From Selaginella moellendorffii (taxonomy: Eukaryota > Streptophyta > Lycopodiopsida > Selaginellales > Selaginellaceae), in contig NW_003314331.1 in the NCBI RefSeq assembly GCF_000143415.4, positions 174,002 to 198,692 of the forward strand: a stretch of DNA of 24,691 nt, written 5' to 3'. Position 1 is the stretch's first letter; every line of letters begins with the position of its first letter. Below are positions 1 to 9,684 of this stretch, piece by piece. Below the pieces are notes generated by a model. The model was not told the DNA's origin. It made no database searches and saw only the letters and a program-made list of their open reading frames with translations. Both the position numbers and the translations under genes were made by a program.

Positions 1-207
1 ATGGTTTTACTGTCAGACTTGTTTTAAATTCACAATCCTCCACCATAAACTTGAAATCTTTAACTTGTGAATTACTGTCCACAGTAATATTGAATCATCT
101 ACTAATTTCTGTGAGATAATATCACGGTCATAACCAGAATCCCAAAAAACATTGATTTTCCTCTCCAACCCATGATCCCCAGATAGCCTTCCAAAAGTTT
201 CTGCCAT
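1..207 (-). pseudogene. retropepsin-like gene, N-terminal fragment (copy 1)
   Basis: This is the start of the same gene that lies complete at 19008-20054. The ATG is at 207-205 (minus), and the first aspartic protease active site is visible as FWDSG about 20 residues in. The copy runs off the left edge of the window. Relative to the full copy it lacks one base near position 95 (TGAATCATC against TGAATTCATC), which throws the frame out after IISQKLVDD and leads to an early stop. The active-site neighbour also differs (GYDRD instead of GCDSD). It is therefore a broken copy, not an expressed protease. The assignment to retropepsins rests on the full copy. Confidence 0.75.
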
Positions 208-208
208 C

Positions 209-249
209 AAACCCTAAATTCCCAAAATCCTAGAGTGTGGGAATTTATA
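209..249 (-). promoter_or_regulatory. telo-box plus TATA-like element upstream of the copy-1 protease start
   Basis: Just upstream (minus strand) of the ATG at 207 lies AAACCCTAA on the plus strand (209-217), a plant telo-box type motif. The minus strand also carries TATAAAT (plus-strand ATTTATA, 243-249) about 36 bp before the ATG. The same arrangement is kept in the second copy (20056-20096). Function is inferred from motif and spacing only. Confidence 0.4.
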
Positions 250-1009
250 AGCCGTCAACTCTTTCCCTTTTATTTGTTGCGTGTTCAACCCTACATCACA
301 GCCAAGTCAAAAAGTTACTACACCACCAAAACTGAGTTTTTTCACCGTATCCGCAAACCTGGATCAAAAAGCTTTCTTTCGCTGTCAATGTTTTCACCTC
401 GTTCTTCCATTTTTCTAACTTCCACTGGCTACGTTGATCCAAAGCACACCATCATCCACGTTCAAGCGCTCTCCTTCCTGTCGCAAATTCATGGATTGAA
501 CAAAGTTTGTACAAGCCAAGTGACGCAAATTTTACAAAAAACCAGACAACATGTCATTTTAAGCCTTTTGGACAGCCACTTCAAGAACTCACTCGCAAGA
601 AGGGAAGCTCATTCGACACACGAAAAGTATGCAAGCCAAGCAAGACAGAAGAAAAACGAGAGGAAACACGAGCGTTTGTGGCTCTACCAACATGAGTGAC
701 ATATCCATGGTAAGCTTGCGGAGCTGCTTGTTTAACAAGGCCACTGCTGGTTGGAAGGTCACAAAGGCATGTTGAGCGAGAAAATGATAAACATCGGGGG
801 CCAATGGGACCAGAAACTTCCATGCTTTGCTGTAGGATTAGGCAACGATTACATACCTTTAAACCGCTTCCCCTCTCCTTGCTTTATCCTTGTTCTTCGC
901 TGTTCTTCGCTTGTGTTCTGTTCCTTTCTCTTGAGTCCCCATGCCTTCCTGTTAAAAGAAGCATTAAATCGTTCCAACAACTGTTTCCTATGATGTTGGA
1001 GTTGTAAAT
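250..1009. other. non-coding stretch conserved in the second block
   Basis: No convincing gene here. The sequence is matched, with small insertions and deletions, by 20097-20880, so it belongs to the duplicated unit. It covers the space between the protease promoter and the 3' end of the PPR pseudogene. Short open frames occur on both strands, but none shows a known motif and none is kept intact between the two copies. Confidence 0.6.
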
Positions 1010-3114
1010 CCGACTGACCTCGGGCATAGATGTTGGACGTGAGAGAGTACGCAGAGCCTGTTCCATCGTCGAGCTTGAGAACCGACTTGAAGGCCATCCT
1101 GCCAAGCTCCACATTTCTCCACTTGAGGCACGAACTTAAGAATGCCATCCACACCACCGCGTCCACCTTGCAAGGCCACGCTCTTTGAGCGCCTCGTTTT
1201 GAGAGAAAGAACTTCCCACCGATGCCTCTGTATCCAATCCAGCACTGCAAGCTTGTACGTGAATCTGCTGCCCGAAGTCCAGTGCTGCAAGGCTCAGCGC
1301 AGGCTTTGAGAGCAGCAACGTACGTCCGGTTACAAGCTTTTCTCGTGCAGCAACCGAGTGTAGAACTCCAGAGCTCGCTCGGGTTCTCCAAACCGACTAT
1401 ATCCCAAGATCAAGGGGCCTTTGATGCTGTGAAGACTTCCGCCGTGCTTTGACACTTGGTATACATATCCACCGAAAAGTAGTCATCCAGTTCGCAAATC
1501 CTTGCGGCTTGCAAGTGGAGAGCTCTGCCTTTCTCCAGCTATTTCTTCACAAGCTTGCGGTCTCCATTCTCTGCTAGAGTCGCAACAGCCTTAAATGCAG
1601 CAGTAGCAGTGACATGATCTGCCTTAACACCTTCCTCTTGCATGCTTTCGAACGATTGTAAGACGAGCTTGTGCTGGCCGCCGCAAGCATACCCCAGGAT
1701 TATCCCCGTCCAAGTCGCACCACCATATCTTGGAAAACCACCCAAGCATCCACCATGCCTCCACACTTGGCGTACATGTCAACGAGAGCATTATGAACCG
1801 AGAGGTCTTCTCCGTCCACAAAAGCGAGAGCTCGAGCATGCACGGCCTTGCCTCTCTGCAAAGCCCGAAGCTTAACGACGCCTCCGTCGACAATCTGGCC
1901 CTGTTCCTTCTCAGCCAAGGTGACACAGGCCTTTAGTGCAGCAAGAACTGTGACACGATCTGGAGCGCAACCATTCTCGTCCATGCTAAAGAATATCTCA
2001 AGAGCTTGCTCGCCTTTGCCGTTCTGAGCATAACCAAGAGTGAGGCAGTTCCAAGAAACCACGTCTGGACGTTCAATACTGTCGAAGAAACTGCGAGACT
2101 CCACCATGCTCCCACAGTTGGCATAGAACTCCACAAGTGTGTTGGTCACTAAGATGTTTGAATAGTGCTCACCAGCTTCCAAGCGAACGGCCCTTCCTTT
2201 TTCGAAGCTCTGAATCTTCAAGACTTCCGTTTCTTCTTCACCATAAACAACTGATCGATCCATCGATGGGGGAACAAACATGCCACGAATGCGTGCCGGG
2301 GCATGGGCAAGTTCCTCGTCCGCAAGACGGCAACAAGCTTTCAGCGCTGCGATGAAAGTTAAAGCATCCGGTGGAGTGTCTCCACGACGCATTCGAGCAT
2401 AGATATCGAGAGCTTCACCACCCTCGCCGCTGCTGGCATACCCGAGAATCATGCAGTTCCATGTCACCACACTACGATGGCTCATTCCTTCGAAAACTCG
2501 ACGAGCCTCTGTCAAGCTCCCACATTTTGCGTAAAGATCAATCAAGGTGCTCGCGACGAAGAGATCCGAGTCTAAGCCAAGTTTTACTGCTTTCCTGTGA
2601 ATCTCCCTGCTCCTCTCTAAGAATACCACCCGTTGACCATCCAAAGCCTGCCCGGAATCCTTCTCTATCAAGCTGGAACAAGCCTTGAGAGCACCAGGAA
2701 CTGATACTCGATCCGGTTTGTACCCTTCGTCTCCCAGAGGAGCAAACAACTGTAGAGCCATTTCACCATTTCCACTCTGTGCATATCATATCCCTGTACG
2801 ATCGAATTCCAGGAGACAACATCGCGATGCGGCATGCTGTCAAATGTTCCACGAGCATCTATCATGCTTCCGCATTTCGCGTACAGATCAAGCAGGATGT
2901 TGGCGACGATAATGTTTGAGAAGTCACCTGTCTCGGAAACATCCCTGTTCATTCTCCTGCCTAGTTGTAGATCTCTCATGCTTCTACATACCTTGAGAGC
3001 ACCAACAACAATGCCAATGGCTGGTTTCAATCCCTGACGTTGCATTCGTCTGTACACTTCATTTGAAAGACCCTGAGGTTTCTGCAGAAGTGGACCAACC
3101 TTCGCTTCCATCAA
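1010..3114 (-). pseudogene. PPR protein of the PLS/E class, broken
   Basis: Plant PPR proteins bind organellar RNA for editing, splicing or stability. PLS motifs are plain on the minus strand: VVSWNSIVQGY and ILLDLYAKCGSM (about 2800-2930), FVASTLIDLYAKCGSLTEA and SVVTWNCMILGYA (about 2440-2590), TNTLVEFYANCGSM and DVVSWNCLTLGYAQNG (2020-2160), HNALVDMYAKCGGM (about 1760-1800), and a decayed E motif (AYSLTSNIYARG, 1020-1060). The longest clean frame is 1703-2761. Lesions include a 5-bp direct duplication at 2783-2792, a frameshift near 1720-1730 (apparently a small deletion after MVVR), a stop at about 1539, a stop near 1420 and further frame changes to 1230. No clear transit peptide or start is visible, so the 5' end may also be missing. 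The exonuclease remnant lies just upstream on the same strand. Confidence 0.85.
2783..2792. repeat. 5-bp direct duplication (ATATC ATATC) in the PPR frame
   Basis: On the plus strand ATATC occurs twice back to back. On the coding strand this is GATATGATAT between GGA and GCACAG. With one unit the frame would run from the WNSIVQGY motif straight into AQSGNGEMALQLF. With two it shifts and ends. The recent copy has the same duplication at 22834-22843. Confidence 0.9.
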
Positions 3115-3205
3115 GGACAGACTATGGATTCTACGAAGGCCGTAGTAAGAAACGATAAAGCGAGCTCAAAATTTTCATACCTTGAGCCTGATCAGTTCAC
3201 CGCTG

Positions 3206-3716
3206 CTAAACAACCTGCAACGTTTCAAGTTCCTTCAATGCAGCAAGATCGCTTGACTTATCCCTCGACAAGCACCAGCTCTACGTCAATATCTCTGCAA
3301 GAAATATTAAAAAATGATCTGGATGTTAGAAACGAATAGCCCGATACCTCTGTTTAGACACGCTGCAGCATTTCAAGTTCTTTCTCCAGCCACTGCAATG
3401 CAGCAAGATCGTTTGACTCATCCTGGACAAGCACCACTCGAGAGGTAGCTCTACGTCAATATCTCTGAAAGAAAAAGGGAATAAGAAAATCACCTGAAAG
3501 AAATAGCCAGATACCTGCGTAAGGACAAAACTTCCAAGTTTTTCTCAAGCAACACGGAATGCTCCTTGAGAGCATCTTGCATGTATGGCTTCACAACCGT
3601 CCGAATTGCCGCTGCACTTACTAGATTTTCTAGCGAGCCGTGCTTCCTCATAAGTTTCAGAGCTGTAAAACCAGGCACACCGGGAACACCATCAGCAGCA
3701 TACCCTAGCACAAGCG
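3206..3716 (-). pseudogene. organellar-type 5'-3' exonuclease, 3' end only (copy A)
   Basis: This is the C-terminal part of a FEN/PolI-type 5'-3' exonuclease related to plant organellar exonucleases; see 21277-22327 for the fuller copy. The exon at 3515-3716 encodes the helix-hairpin-helix region (PGVPGF, TALKLMRKHGSLEN). A 50-nt intron (3465-3514) and a terminal exon (3354-3464) follow. A second, shorter copy of that terminal exon lies at 3206-3294 with its own TTGCAG acceptor. Damage: the conserved GD of GDxxD is GY, the GRK before TALKL is missing, and the terminal exon has lost a base (frame change after EWCLSR). Homology stops at about 3716, so the catalytic N-terminal half is absent. 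Confidence 0.7.
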
Positions 3717-4216
3717 CTCACACACTCGCGACTCCAAGCTCAAGCACAAACGAGAATGACTTACAGTGAAAACGAGATGCCATCCGACTTGCTCCCGCAG
3801 TAGCAAAGCGGCCATCCGATGGAGCTCGCCGTGGCGCCACCAAGAACTGGGGATTCCGAGCTCGCCCTGGCGCCATTCTGAGCGGGAGCGCGCTGTGCGA
3901 TCCAAGACGCGGCCGCCATGGACAATTGTACCCTAAATATTTTTAAAAATTTCTGTCGATGCTACATTCTTCCCTCCCAGAATCGAAATCCAGCCACTGG
4001 TGCGGCAGAAATCCGAGCGCAAGCTCCATCCGCGGCGGCGTTGGCTTGGAAATCGCTCGATCGAGAGAGAACTCTCGCGGCTAAGCGCCCGGACCAGGCA
4101 GTGGGAGAATGTAGGATGAAAGTCAGCCGCCTTGGATCAAATTCACAAAATGACAACAGATTGCCGCTCGATACATGGCCTCGCGCCCTTTCTTTCGACG
4201 ATCTCACAGCACCACG
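3717..4216. other. GC-rich stretch without a recognisable gene
   Basis: GC-rich compared with its surroundings, with a run of GGCGCC/GAGCTCGCC-type words around 3830-3890 and a GCGGCCGCCATGG at 3908-3920. Frames of 115 aa (3918-4265, plus) and 81 aa (3962-4207, minus) are open, but their proteins show no known motif. It may be a promoter or first-exon remnant of a GC-rich gene. It is carried almost unchanged at 23767-24266. Confidence 0.4.
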
Positions 4217-4401
4217 TTGTGTACCTGACCAGCAAAAGCGAGGGAATTGTGCTCTTTGCCTCTAAGCCCGCGATAATCAGTATCCACGAAGCACCCGGAT
4301 TCAGTAATAGCCCTTCAAATCAAAATCCTGTGAAGGTTGAGCTCAACTTTGGAGCAAGGCGAATGAAGCTATCCCAATGGATGAACGCAATCAAATTATA
4401 A
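4217..4401 (+). pseudogene. orphan C-terminal exon-like fragment, unrecognised
   Basis: Starting exactly where similarity to block B ends, one plus-strand frame reads without a stop to TAA at 4399-4401, ending in MKLSQWMNAIKL. The composition looks protein-like and the following 100 bp are AT-rich as in a 3' UTR. I do not recognise the protein. It has no start of its own here, so it is probably the last exon of a gene whose front was lost at the junction. Alternatively it is chance coding. Confidence 0.3.
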
Positions 4402-4608
4402 TTATCAGCTTATGATTCATAAATCAAACATTGTAATGATCATTCTTTTTAGAGACGACAAATCTAGCTGGTGGAGTTTCTCTGTAAGCAATAACTAGGA
4501 CGCTGTTGGGACCAGCAAGTACAGAGACAGAATCGTTTCAATTTCTTTTGGTTGAGTGGGCAATATCAATTGTGGTCCAGCCAGCATATCCGATCCTCAT
4601 TTCCACGC

Positions 4609-4615
4609 TATAAAA
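4609..4615 (+). promoter_or_regulatory. TATA box of the subtilase gene
   Basis: TATAAAA in the context ACGCTATAAAACCC, 39 bp before the ATG at 4648. With the usual spacing of about 30 bp to the transcription start, the 5' leader would be only around 10 nt unless another start is used. Confidence 0.6.
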
Positions 4616-4647
4616 CCCTACGTTCCAAACTCCATCGCCGCAGCACA

Positions 4648-7600
4648 ATGGAATCATCCCATTCATTCAATAGCTACAGCCTCCTTATCTCTTCCTTGCT
4701 CTTGGCACTCTTCTTTTCATGCATTGCAACTCAATGTTCAGATGATCCAAAGGTGTACATTGTGTACATGGGTGCTGCTGATGAGCATCACAGCCACTTG
4801 CTGTCTAGCCACCACGCACAAATGCTCGCATCTGTCTCCAACAGGTGAAATCAGTCACAATGCATCCAAATGCCCAGCATATAAAATATCTATAGATTCT
4901 ATAGCTGTTTGTGTTCTTTTGTGTTCTAATTATTATTTGCTTTTTTGTATTGTGCTGTGGCAGGAGTGTGGAATCAGCTATGGAAACTATTGTCCACAGC
5001 TACACCCGAGCCATCAATGGCTTTGCCGCAAAGATGCTCCCCAGTCAAGCATCTATGCTACAACGTAAATTCCACCACTTTCTCTGCTGTTTCATAACAC
5101 ATACATACACTGAAATTTCACATTTCATATGGTTTTCTCCATGAACTATATAGAGATGCCGGGCGTGGTTTCCGTGTTTGAGGACTACACAGTATCCCTC
5201 CAGACAACCCGTTCTATAAACTTCATAGGGCTGGAGGACGCATCCGGAAACACCGCAGCAAACTCGCTATGGAAGAAAACAATGGGCGAAAACATGATAA
5301 TTGGCGTACTGGACTCGGGTATATGCCAATCCCCGATTCGAATCTTTCTTTAAATCTCCCGCATTTTCTTCTAGGTGTCTGGCCAGAGTCGGCGAGCTTC
5401 AGCGACGCCGGGCTGCCGGCTTCCCTTCCTGCGAAGTGGCACGGCAGCTGTGCGTCGAGCGCTTCCTTCACATGCAACAGGTAACGCGGATTAGATCTCT
5501 CGATCGATCGTTTCATCGAGTCGACGTAGGGATTGCTTCTTTTGTATTGCTGCTGAAGATTTCGCTGATGGCGCTTGCAGGAAAGTAATTGGCGCGCGGT
5601 ACTATGGCTTTTCCGGCGGCAGACCCCTGAATCCTCGCGATGAAACTGGGCATGGATCTCATGTCTCCTCCATAGCAGCGGGAGCTCGTGTGCCGGGCGT
5701 TGACGACTTAGGGCTCGCCAGAGGCACCGCAAAGGGCGTCGCGCCCCAGGCTCGAATTGCCGTGTACAAGATCTGCTGGGCGGTGAAGTGCGCGGGAGCC
5801 GATGTTCTCAAGGGCTGGGACGATGCGATTGGCGATGGCGTGGACGTGATCAATTACTCGGTGGGAAGCTCAAATAGTCCCTACTGGTCTGACGTTGCCT
5901 CCATCGGTGGCTTCCATGCCGTGCGGAAAGGGGTCGTGGTGGTCGCAGCTGCTGCAAATGGTGGCATCGGTTGTGTTGTACAGAACACTGCGCCGTGGGT
6001 GACGACGGTCGCTGCGAGCACGATCGATCGACGCTTCCCGAGTAACGTCGTCCTGGGAGATGGTTCATTATACCAAGTAAGTTCTCTCCGCGAATTTTTC
6101 TTTCTTTTGCTCACTTCTTGTTCAGGGATCAAGCATCAACAATTTTAGTCTCGGCAATAGTTTCTATCCTCTGGTGAATGGAAGGGACATCCCTGCGCCC
6201 ACGACATCACCCGAAAGGCAAGCTTGTATTGTTACTCTTTCTTGCTTGACTGGTTTTTCTCTTTCTCTCGTTGTGCAGTGCTATGGGCTGCTCGCCTGGA
6301 GCTCTTGATCCTGCCAAAGCCCAGGGAAAGATAGTTCTTTGCGGCCCTCCATCCGTGGATTTCAAAGATATCGCTGATGGATTGAAGGCTATTGGTGCAG
6401 TTGGGTTTATTATGGGAAACGATGCAGATGGCAAGGAGAGATTGCTGTCACTCAGATTCACGATGCCTGCTACTGAAGTTGGAAACACAGCTGCAAATTC
6501 TATTTCTTCCTACATCAAGTCAAGCAGGTAAATAAGTTTTGCTTTGAAAATTCGATTACTCGATCACGAGGTCTCTTGTAGGAATCCAACCGCAAAGATT
6601 ATACCGCCAACAACAGTGATTAATCAGAAGCCATCGCCCATGATGGGAATCTTCTCTTGTAAAGGTCCCAACCCTGTTGTCTCAGACATTCTCAAGGTCT
6701 GTGCCATGCAGATTGTATATGTTCAGTGATTAACGGTGTTTGTGCGAGTGGAAAAACAGCCAGACGTAACAGCTCCAGGCGTGGACATCCTTGCCGCATG
6801 GTCAGAAGCAGCTGATAAGCCACCTCTCAAGTATAAGTTCGCCAGTGGAACATCAATGGCCAGTCCCCATGTTGCAGGCTTAAGCACACTTCTCAAATCC
6901 TTGCATTCTGATTGGAGTCCAGCAGCGATCAAGTCTGCGATCATGACCACAGGTATCTTAAAAGCTGCCGAGATTTTTTAGCATTGTAAACTTACAGTTC
7001 TAATCCATCACCACAGCTTACACGCAAGACAACACCGGGAAGACAATTCTCGACGGTGACTATGACGTCGCTGGTCCCTTCAACTATGGATCAGGACACA
7101 TCAATCCGGTTGCAGCAGCGGATCCGGGGCTTGTTTACGATGCAGGAAAGCAGGACTACGTCGCTTTCTTGTGCAACATTGGCTTCTCGGCAGGACAGAT
7201 CCAAGCTATGACTGGAGAACCTGGTAACTGTCCTGCCACCAGAGGCCGAGGCAGCGACTTAAACTACCCGTCAGTGACGCTCACCAATCTGGCCAGAGGG
7301 GCAGCAGTGACGAGAACTCTCACCAGTGTCAGCGATTCGCCAAGCACGTATAGCATTGGTATAACTCCACCGAGCGGGATCAGTGTTACTGCCAATCCAA
7401 CGAGCTTGACGTTCAGCAAGAAGGGGGAACAAAAGACGTTCACGCTCAACTTCGTTGTGAACTATGATTTCCTGCCTCGACAGTACGTGTATGGTGAGTA
7501 TGTGTGGTATGACAACACGCACACTGTTCGCAGCCCGATTGTGGTCAATGCGGTGAGTCGCCTTGCAATCGGGGAAGAGAAATTGGTTTCTGAGATTTAA
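4648..7600 (+). CDS. secreted subtilisin-like serine protease (plant subtilase, S8)
   Basis: Ten exons: 4648-4844, 4964-5064, 5154-5318, 5375-5480, 5581-6076, 6126-6217, 6279-6527, 6582-6696, 6760-6952, 7017-7600. They sum to 2298 nt (765 aa plus stop) with every phase matching and no internal stop. Order: signal peptide (about 1-31), inhibitor I9 prodomain ([21 protein letters not shown]), catalytic Asp153 (GVLDSG), His214 (GHGSHV), oxyanion Asn316 (AAAANGG), PA domain (about 365-470), catalytic Ser539 ([12 protein letters not shown]), and Fn3-like C-terminus (from about 665). Length and layout are normal for the family, which acts in the apoplast on protein substrates. Intron 6 (6218-6278) uses a GC donor; the others are GT-AG, 49-119 nt. 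A strong donor at 7553 and acceptor at 7639 allow an alternative end at 7681 (763 aa, ending in NMIRIKY). The specific substrate cannot be told. Confidence 0.93.
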
Positions 7601-7653
7601 CGGAAGGTATCATGGTACTACTATATTTTCATGCTACAGGGAACAAAGGAAGT

Positions 7654-7659
7654 AATAAA
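7654..7659 (+). terminator. poly(A) signal AATAAA of the subtilase gene
   Basis: A canonical AATAAA lies 54 bp after the stop at 7600. If the alternative last intron is used, it would fall inside the final exon, 22 bp before that stop at 7681. Confidence 0.45.
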
Positions 7660-7681
7660 CATGATACGTATCAAATACTAA

Positions 7682-8040
7682 GCATAATGTTCCTTCAAAC
7701 GGAAAAAGACTTTGAAGAACGGCAGAGAGGCTTTAAAAATTCTTTAAAGTCACAAAAAAATCGGAGCTGAGTTTTGAGATGTCAAAACCATTCTGCCAAA
7801 ACTTACCAGGCCTCAATCGAAAGAGTGGAAGTTTTTCTCTCTGGCAGCGATTTTGACATGTCACTCAAAGCGGGATGTAATTCAGGACGATGCATGAGCT
7901 TTACATTTTCAAATTCCACTTCCCCATTCTCTGGCCTCTTGGAAACATGTGGTTCTTGTTTGTTTGTCACCAACTTCTACATAGATCATTATGTACCGTT
8001 GTAAAAACTATACATGTGGCATGTCATCCAGGTTAGGGTT
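7682..8040. other. intergenic, no gene seen
   Basis: AT-rich sequence after the subtilase. One open frame (7774-8004) has no known motif and no support. At 8031-8037 a GTTAGGGTTT telo-box-like word precedes the next gene-like region. Confidence 0.5.
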
Positions 8041-8046
8041 TGTGCG

Positions 8047-9684
8047 ATGGCGCTTTGGCGCGATCGATGGCGCGCTGTGGTGCTGGTGATGGCTGGAATG
8101 CGCATTCCTGATTGCATCGCGCTCGTCCTCTCGTTGGTATTGGATCTTTCTGCTGCTGTTGCTAATCGATTTTGGTACTAGGGAGCTCTCGGATCGGATT
8201 ATCTGGATGTGATGTCGATTGCTAGGTAAGTTCCTCATGCCCTCAATCTCTCTAGGATTGCATGGAGTCAGTCTTGTGTGTGATGATTGTCGATCAATGC
8301 GTGCTTTTCCTTGCCTGTATTCTTCTTTTTCTTCGCATTCTTTGCCTCGGTTTGAGTTGAGGCTCGAGAAAGAGAGAGAGAGTTTTAAGAGAGTTCTTCT
8401 TGCCTTGATATATGATAGTGATTATCCAAATTCTCCAGTTGCTGAAGAGGTTAAAGTTTCGCTCACTCAATTAGTGATTTACATTCTAGTTGCAATGGTG
8501 CGAGGCAAGATGAGCAAACCTGGCAGCAATGGTGGCATCCACACCCATGCATGCCGATAATCCACTTTTCTCCTTGACGATTTGCTACTTGATCAAGGCT
8601 TTGGAAGCTAGCTAAGCTTTGGTTTCTTTCTCAGTGTACGCAATGTGTATTTGGACGAGCATGGCATTTAGCTACCTTGGAAGGAGTTTTGACAACGCCC
8701 TGAGATTGCTATCCGAGTCACTCTTGCTCTTAGCATGACTCGCTGGAAGTTCCTGGCTCTCACTGTAAGTTTTCTCTTGAGTTTTCCAGGCTCTTTTTGT
8801 TTTTTAGTGCTAGTGGAGATGCTGTACATGCGCCAGCAGCTCAACGCCATCTCCTGTGACATTGTTCGCCATTGGTATCAGATAGCTAACTTTACTCCCT
8901 TTTTTCTGCAGTTCTTGGTTGATGATCCATGGCAGCTTGTTTCTTTGGTGCAGAATTTATTGTCTCTCAAGGAAGGCTGAGATGCTGAAGTAAAGAAGGC
9001 ATACCCGAGCAAAGGAGTCATTCCAGCCCGACTTTGATCCGGTAATGTTGCAGAACTATGACAAGCGTCTGTGATAGATGGTTTCCTGCATCCTCATGTT
9101 CTAGCAGCACAGTCGAATGCCTTTGCTGTCGGAGATGATGGAAGAAGAAGAGCCCGAGAAGGCCGAGCTTGAGAACAAACTCGTGAAGACTAGGAAAGTA
9201 AGTTCCTCTTGTGGAACTAGAGTTTGTTCTCTTTTCTCTCGTGGAACTATACTAAATCTCTCTCTTTGTCACAGCCACATCTACATGAATTGCAACACCA
9301 GCATGCATTGAGGAGAGATGTGGCCTCAACACCAAAGCCAAGGAAGCTCGGATAAACACCAAGTCTAACAGCGCTCAAGCCGGATTGACAGAAAGCAGTG
9401 GAGCTGCCAGGTACCATCAGCCTCAGTAGTGAAGCACTTCTCATGGCTCTAGCTTGCGGCTTCATCAACATGTAGTTCTTGAGAGGTACCTCTTTTCACT
9501 CTTCCTCGAAAATCCTTTCATAGTTGTGCTGATCCGTCACTTCCTTTTCTACAGGAACGCCTCTCTCAGTCTTTCCCAGAACAGATCAACCGAGCAGGCA
9601 CTTGCCCAGCACCGCCAGCACCGCACCCCACCCAGCTGCCAGCCGCCAGCGCAGCACCGCAGCTCCATGCCGCCCCCGGATTAA
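8047..9684 (+). pseudogene. decayed multi-exon gene, unrecognised
   Basis: Several exon-like patches with good splice signals lie on the plus strand, but no continuous frame can be built. Examples are an ATG frame at 8047-8181 (hydrophobic, 44 aa), ATGTCGATTGCTAG followed by GTAAGT at 8214-8230, MTRWKFLALT followed by GTAAGT near 8764, an acceptor TTTCTGCAG at about 8911 leading into FLVDDPWQLVSLV, a patch reading SFQPDFDPVMLQNYDKRL near 9020-9070, an acidic patch EEEEPEKAELENKLVKTRK with GTAAGT at 9130-9200, and a proline/alanine-rich tail at 9555-9684. Stops and frame changes break the pieces apart. I do not recognise the family. It could be an intact gene with exons I have mis-joined. Confidence 0.35.

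Larger units (their letters stand above)
1..1235. repeat. older segmental duplication, left copy (pairs with 19847-21091)
   Basis: Position 1 lines up with 19847, and similarity continues to about 1235 / 21091 in the same orientation. There are scattered substitutions and indels, for example 295-340 against 20130-20240. By eye roughly nine of ten bases agree. The right copy then jumps to sequence like 2632-2670, so most of the PPR gene is deleted there. Confidence 0.85.
2366..4216. repeat. recent segmental duplication, left copy (pairs with 22417-24266)
   Basis: The two segments run in the same orientation with only about four differences seen by eye: 2697 G/A, one base missing near 23156, 4035 G/A and 4112 T/G. 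The offset is 51 before and 50 after the single-base deletion. Both ends are sharp. The segment carries the 5' half of the PPR pseudogene, the exonuclease 3' remnant and the GC-rich stretch. Confidence 0.92.

Noticed and set aside
235-699. 154-codon plus-strand frame
   Set aside because: Not kept open in the second copy (20100-20480) and no known motif.
849-1391. 180-codon minus-strand frame as a separate gene
   Set aside because: It contains the PPR E motif but is one frame of the decayed PPR gene; its ends do not correspond to a real start or stop.
2137-2688. Plus-strand frames across the PPR gene
   Set aside because: Shadows of the minus-strand PPR coding sequence.
5223-5732. 169-codon minus-strand frame inside the subtilase
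   Set aside because: Antisense to exons 4 and 5 and crosses introns; a shadow.
8366-8383. GA-rich run as a regulatory repeat
   Set aside because: Short and imperfect; common in plant DNA.
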